A DNA stretch of 7,773 nt, taken from assembly GCA_027858275.1 (NCBI GenBank), contig JAQIDA010000126.1:1-7773 (forward strand), written 5' to 3'. The stretch's first letter is position 1; every line of letters begins with the position of its first letter. The position numbers and the translations under genes were made by a program. The notes under the pieces are model-generated. The model ran no database searches. It was given only the letters and a program-made list of their open reading frames with translations, and was not told the DNA's origin. Source of the DNA: Candidatus Kapaibacterium sp. GTDB lineage: Bacteria; Bacteroidota; Ignavibacteria; Kapaibacteriales; UBA2268. This document shows positions 6,968 through 7,773 of this stretch, in pieces.

Positions 6968-6994
6968 TCACAATATCATAGTATTTATCTATAT

Positions 6995-7025
6995 CAATTA
7001 TAATAACTAAGCAAGTTAAGACAAA
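6995..7025 (-). promoter_or_regulatory. Bacteroidetes-type promoter of uvrA
   Basis: On the minus strand, TTTG (7025-7022), exactly 19 nt, then TATAATTG (7002-6995) fits the TTTG-N19-TAnnTTTG consensus with one mismatch in the -7 box. It predicts a leader of roughly 20-40 nt depending on which uvrA start is used. No SOS-type operator is evident around it. Confidence 0.6.
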
Positions 7026-7093
7026 TCCGGGAAATGAAGAAAGAAAAAATTGAATATTTTCGTCTATTGATTCAGTCATAAAGTTAAGCAAAT
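7013..7093. repeat. pair of short direct repeats in the divergent promoter region
   Basis: AAGTTAAG occurs at 7013-7020 and at 7081-7088, each followed by CAAAT (after one extra A in the first copy). The first lies beside the -33 box of uvrA and the second just before the -7 box of the lipoprotein gene. They could be binding sites for a shared regulator, but in AT-rich DNA they may be chance. Confidence 0.25.
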
Positions 7094-7100
7094 ATCAAAA

Positions 7101-7115
7101 TAATTTTGTATTTTG
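7101..7115 (+). promoter_or_regulatory. candidate -7 box of the lipoprotein gene
   Basis: TAATTTTG (7101-7108) fits TAnnTTTG exactly, and the overlapping TATTTTG (7109-7115) is a near match. Neither has a clear TTTG 19-20 nt upstream. The box lies about 45 nt before the ATG at 7158. Confidence 0.45.
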
Positions 7116-7157
7116 CCTGAGTTCGTGCTGTTTAATATATTTTCGGAGTATCTCACT

Positions 7158-7773
7158 ATGAAAAAATTAGTTTTATTATTATTTGTTGCTGCTTTGTCAT
7201 CCTGTTCTACAGTCAATTTTACTGCTTGTCGATCGGACAAGCCAATTCAAGAAATCAAAAGTATTATTATACCGATTGCCGTCGGAAACGAGTGGGTTTA
7301 TCATGTGACCTTTCCGGGATCCAAATATGCTCCACAAACTCAGACGGTGGAAATAGGCGAAATCACAGAATTGATGTATTATAATACCGGTGAGCAGTAT
7401 TATATAGATGCTTATTCAACAATCATAAACGACACAAAATCATTCAGATATTATCTGCTCTGCGATGAAGCCGTGACTGTCGCCGAAATCGGCAATGAGA
7501 CAAACAAAGCAATTATCAGCAGTATGACAATATATGAGAAGTTCAGCAAGGGGCGCGTCGATCCGAACAATGATCAACTGATCTGGGCGGGTATCGAGCA
7601 AATCAAAACTGTTGCCGGAAATTTCGAGTGCTACGTTCTGCAAAAGCTCTCTCCGGTCAGCAATAATGACGCAGCAAACAACCCCGGCAAAATCTATAAT
7701 GACAGAAAATTTGTATCAGCAAAATTCTATTATTCTCTCGGTGTTGTCTTTGTGAAAAAAGTGTTTTTTCACG
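7158..7773 (+). CDS. putative lipoprotein, cut off by the right window edge
   Basis: The frame opens at ATG 7158, with a CGGAG ribosome site 9 nt upstream, and stays open to the last base (205 codons plus one base), so the C-terminus is missing. The start MKKLVLLLFVAALSSC is a lipoprotein signal peptide: two lysines, a hydrophobic core and a lipobox LSSC with the lipidated cysteine at 16. Signal peptidase II would cut before C16. The next residue is Ser, not Asp, which would suit the outer membrane. The mature part carries IPIAVGNEWVYHVTF (39-53); a G-N-x-W-x-Y segment near the N-terminus is common in small Bacteroidetes lipoproteins of unknown role. The visible part ends in strand-rich sequence (KFYYSLGVVFVKKVFF). 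No function can be assigned. It is transcribed divergently from uvrA. Confidence 0.85.
   Translation, partial: MKKLVLLLFVAALSSCSTVNFTACRSDKPIQEIKSIIIPIAVGNEWVYHVTFPGSKYAPQTQTVEIGEITELMYYNTGEQYYIDAYSTIINDTKSFRYYLLCDEAVTVAEIGNETNKAIISSMTIYEKFSKGRVDPNNDQLIWAGIEQIKTVAGNFECYVLQKLSPVSNNDAANNPGKIYNDRKFVSAKFYYSLGVVFVKKVFFH

Noticed and set aside
6968..7157. SOS-type or other named operator near uvrA
   Set aside because: I saw no CTG-N10-CAG or GAAC-N4-GTTC type site; only the short AAGTTAAG repeats, which may be chance.
7440..7643. Minus-strand open frame of 67 codons near the right edge
   Set aside because: It is antisense to the lipoprotein gene, whose signal peptide, ribosome site and unbroken 205 codons make the plus strand the coding one.
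1..7773. CRISPR array, tRNA, rRNA, phage, toxin-antitoxin or defence genes
   Set aside because: No regular spaced repeats, cloverleaf-like segment or matching protein motif was seen on either strand.

Overview
The window looks like an ordinary chromosomal stretch of a moderately AT-rich bacterium from the Bacteroidetes/Chlorobi (FCB) side of the tree. Three independent signs point there. A secreted protein ends in a type IX secretion (Por) sorting domain. Two promoters resemble the TTTG-N19-TAnnTTTG consensus of that group, one with both boxes and one with the -7 box. EtfA/EtfB also have the sequence character of that group. Clear Shine-Dalgarno sequences precede most genes, which is less usual in Bacteroidia proper and would fit an Ignavibacteria/Chlorobi-like lineage. 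The lineage is an inference and was not tested by a search.

Layout from left to right: a possible 3' end of an upstream gene (1-102); a plus-strand gene for an exported parallel beta-helix protein with a type IX sorting tail (99-1742); a 264-bp gap between convergent genes, holding a paired inverted hairpin element (1772-1906) and a minus-strand intrinsic terminator (1940-1969); then three minus-strand genes, read right to left as uvrA (6967-3989), etfB (3817-3068) and etfA (2975-2007); a 190-bp divergent promoter region (6968-7157); and a plus-strand lipoprotein gene that runs off the right edge (7158 onward).

etfB and etfA form a two-gene unit with its own -7 box, a structured spacer between the genes and a terminator after etfA. 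Together they encode the two subunits of electron-transfer flavoprotein. uvrA is the damage-recognition ATPase of nucleotide excision repair; it has its own promoter and an unclear start (TTG or GTG, with no in-frame ATG). The flanking secreted protein and lipoprotein belong to the cell envelope and have no evident link to repair or electron transfer.

I found no CRISPR array, tRNA, rRNA, phage gene, insertion sequence with transposase, or defence system. The least explained item is the element at 1772-1906. It consists of two inverted copies of one unit. Each copy has the same flank and ends in an 8-bp hairpin in the same register, but the two stem sequences differ while both remain perfectly paired. 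It looks like a REP/BIME-type or MITE-like repeat.
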